Source: Planctomycetota bacterium
GTDB lineage: Bacteria > Planctomycetota > Phycisphaerae > WQYP01
Assembly: GCA_021780285.1 (NCBI GenBank)
Contig: JAJXZA010000127.1
Span: forward strand, 1-5,433
Reading direction: 5' to 3'
Length of the DNA stretch: 5,433 nucleotides
Shown: piece by piece, positions 4,777 through 5,433 of the stretch
Position numbering within the stretch: position 1 is the first letter of the stretch
Layout of the letters: the number at the start of each line of letters is the position of its first letter
The notes under the pieces: model-generated
Seen by the model: the letters and a program-made list of their open reading frames with translations, nothing else
Told to the model about the DNA's origin: nothing
Databases searched by the model: none
Program-made: the position numbers and the translations under genes

Positions 4777-5433
4777 TCAGGCGTAACTGTGCAATCCCAC
4801 CAGAAAGAAGTTTACGCCAATCCAGTTAAACATCATCGCCGCAAAGCCTGCAATTGAAAGCCACGCGGTCCAATCGGGCCGGTATTTGGGTGTCACAAAT
4901 CGCAGGTGCACAATGATGAGATAAAATATCCAGGTAAGCAGGGCGAACGTTTCTTTGGGGTCCCAACCCCACGGGCGGCCCCAACTGAAGTCTGCCCAGA
5001 TCGCGCCGAAAATGATACCCGTGCCCAAAAACCAGAATGCCATCTGCAAAATTACGATGTTGGCGCTGTCAAGCTGATCCAAAAATTTACGCCGCTCCGG
5101 CGTGATGGCGGTGCCTCCACCGCGCGTGGCGGCTATCGCCGTGTTGCCGCCGCCCGCGAGTGCTGCCGCCCCGACGCCGCCGGACCCGGTGACGGCAAAT
5201 GCCTCTACCGGGTGCAGGTTGTAGTACGCCTTGGTGATAAGGTAAAGCACGCCGAGGCAGAAACTCGCCGCGATGAGTGCGTAGCTGCTTATCACGACGT
5301 TTACATGAATATAGAGCCAGTAGGTGTTCAATACGCCGTCTACCCGGCTGATGTTGGCGCCGATGCTTTTGCCGAGCACAAATGGCACCACAAAACAGGC
5401 CGTCATTGCCAAAAAGCCCACAAAGCTCATGGC
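4777..5433 (-). CDS. ccsA: Cytochrome c assembly protein, CcsA/ResC (haem handling) family, 5' part outside the window
   Basis: The C-terminal 217 or more residues of a membrane protein that, with ResB/CcsB, exports haem and attaches it to apocytochrome c in System II maturation. Counting from the ATG at 5430, membrane segments lie near 2-20, 40-66, 126-148, 161-177 and 189-212. The haem-binding WWD motif is clear at 145-160 (SWGRPWGWDPKE at its core). Candidate haem-ligand histidines are H42 (IHVNVVISSYA) and H214 in the C-terminal GLHSYA, both family hallmarks. The codon before that ATG is open to the window edge, and CcsA proteins are usually about 300 residues or more, so the true start is probably upstream. 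A Gly/Ala-rich, low-complexity linker at about 78-110 is an unusual insertion. CcmC or CcmF are less likely because the C-terminal NYFL-GLHSYA-type ending is that of CcsA. Confidence 0.9.
   Translation of the reverse strand, partial: AMSFVGFLAMTACFVVPFVLGKSIGANISRVDGVLNTYWLYIHVNVVISSYALIAASFCLGVLYLITKAYYNLHPVEAFAVTGSGGVGAAALAGGGNTAIAATRGGGTAITPERRKFLDQLDSANIVILQMAFWFLGTGIIFGAIWADFSWGRPWGWDPKETFALLTWIFYLIIVHLRFVTPKYRPDWTAWLSIAGFAAMMFNWIGVNFFLVGLHSYA

Noticed and set aside
4724..4777. Eighteen-residue N-terminal extension of Mrp from the ATG at 4777
   Set aside because: There is no Shine-Dalgarno before 4777, the extension is polar and precedes the known domain start, and the ATG at 4723 has a good site; TGATG coupling with ccsA keeps it possible but less likely.
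1..5433. CRISPR array, tRNA, rRNA, insertion sequence or phage remnant
   Set aside because: No regularly spaced repeats, cloverleaf, terminal inverted repeats or transposase or phage-like proteins were seen; the window is filled with housekeeping genes.

Overview
The window is a stretch of ordinary bacterial chromosome, moderately GC-rich, with every recognisable gene on the minus strand. Read in the direction of transcription (right to left), the genes are: the 3' part of a CcsA/ResC-type cytochrome c assembly protein running off the right edge; an Mrp/ApbC-type P-loop ATPase; then the high-affinity phosphate importer genes pstS, pstC and pstA. A possible first few codons of pstB lie at the left edge. 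The non-lipidated, signal-peptide-bearing PstS suggests a diderm (Gram-negative-type) cell. CcsA points to System II cytochrome c maturation. No ribosomal marker is present. The loop insertions and codon use would fit a Planctomycetota, Verrucomicrobiota or Acidobacteriota type lineage, but this is a guess.

Right block (3632-5433): ccsA and mrp are 53 bases apart if mrp starts at 4723, and they overlap as TGATG if the upstream ATG at 4777 is used. They may be co-transcribed. CcsA handles haem for periplasmic cytochromes c, and Mrp is an Fe-S cluster carrier.

Intergenic region 3424-3631: this is the most regulatory part of the window. It holds three heptamers with an 11-base period that resemble a PHO box, placed next to a TGTAAT -10 element. 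A 19-base palindrome similar to a Fur operator overlaps the outermost heptamer. The presumed pstS leader carries five GGT repeats. The arrangement predicts a PhoB/PhoP-activated pstS promoter, perhaps with iron input.

Pst block (1-3423): PstS captures phosphate in the periplasm, PstC and PstA form the membrane channel, and PstB (outside the window) would power transport. A strong 12-bp GC hairpin followed by a T-rich run sits between pstS and pstC. It fits a partial terminator that lets PstS be made in excess of the membrane subunits. Both permeases carry enlarged loops between predicted TM3 and TM4, and PstC has an atypical EAA loop.

I found no new multi-gene system. The interesting points are regulatory elements and family-level sequence deviations in otherwise well-known genes.
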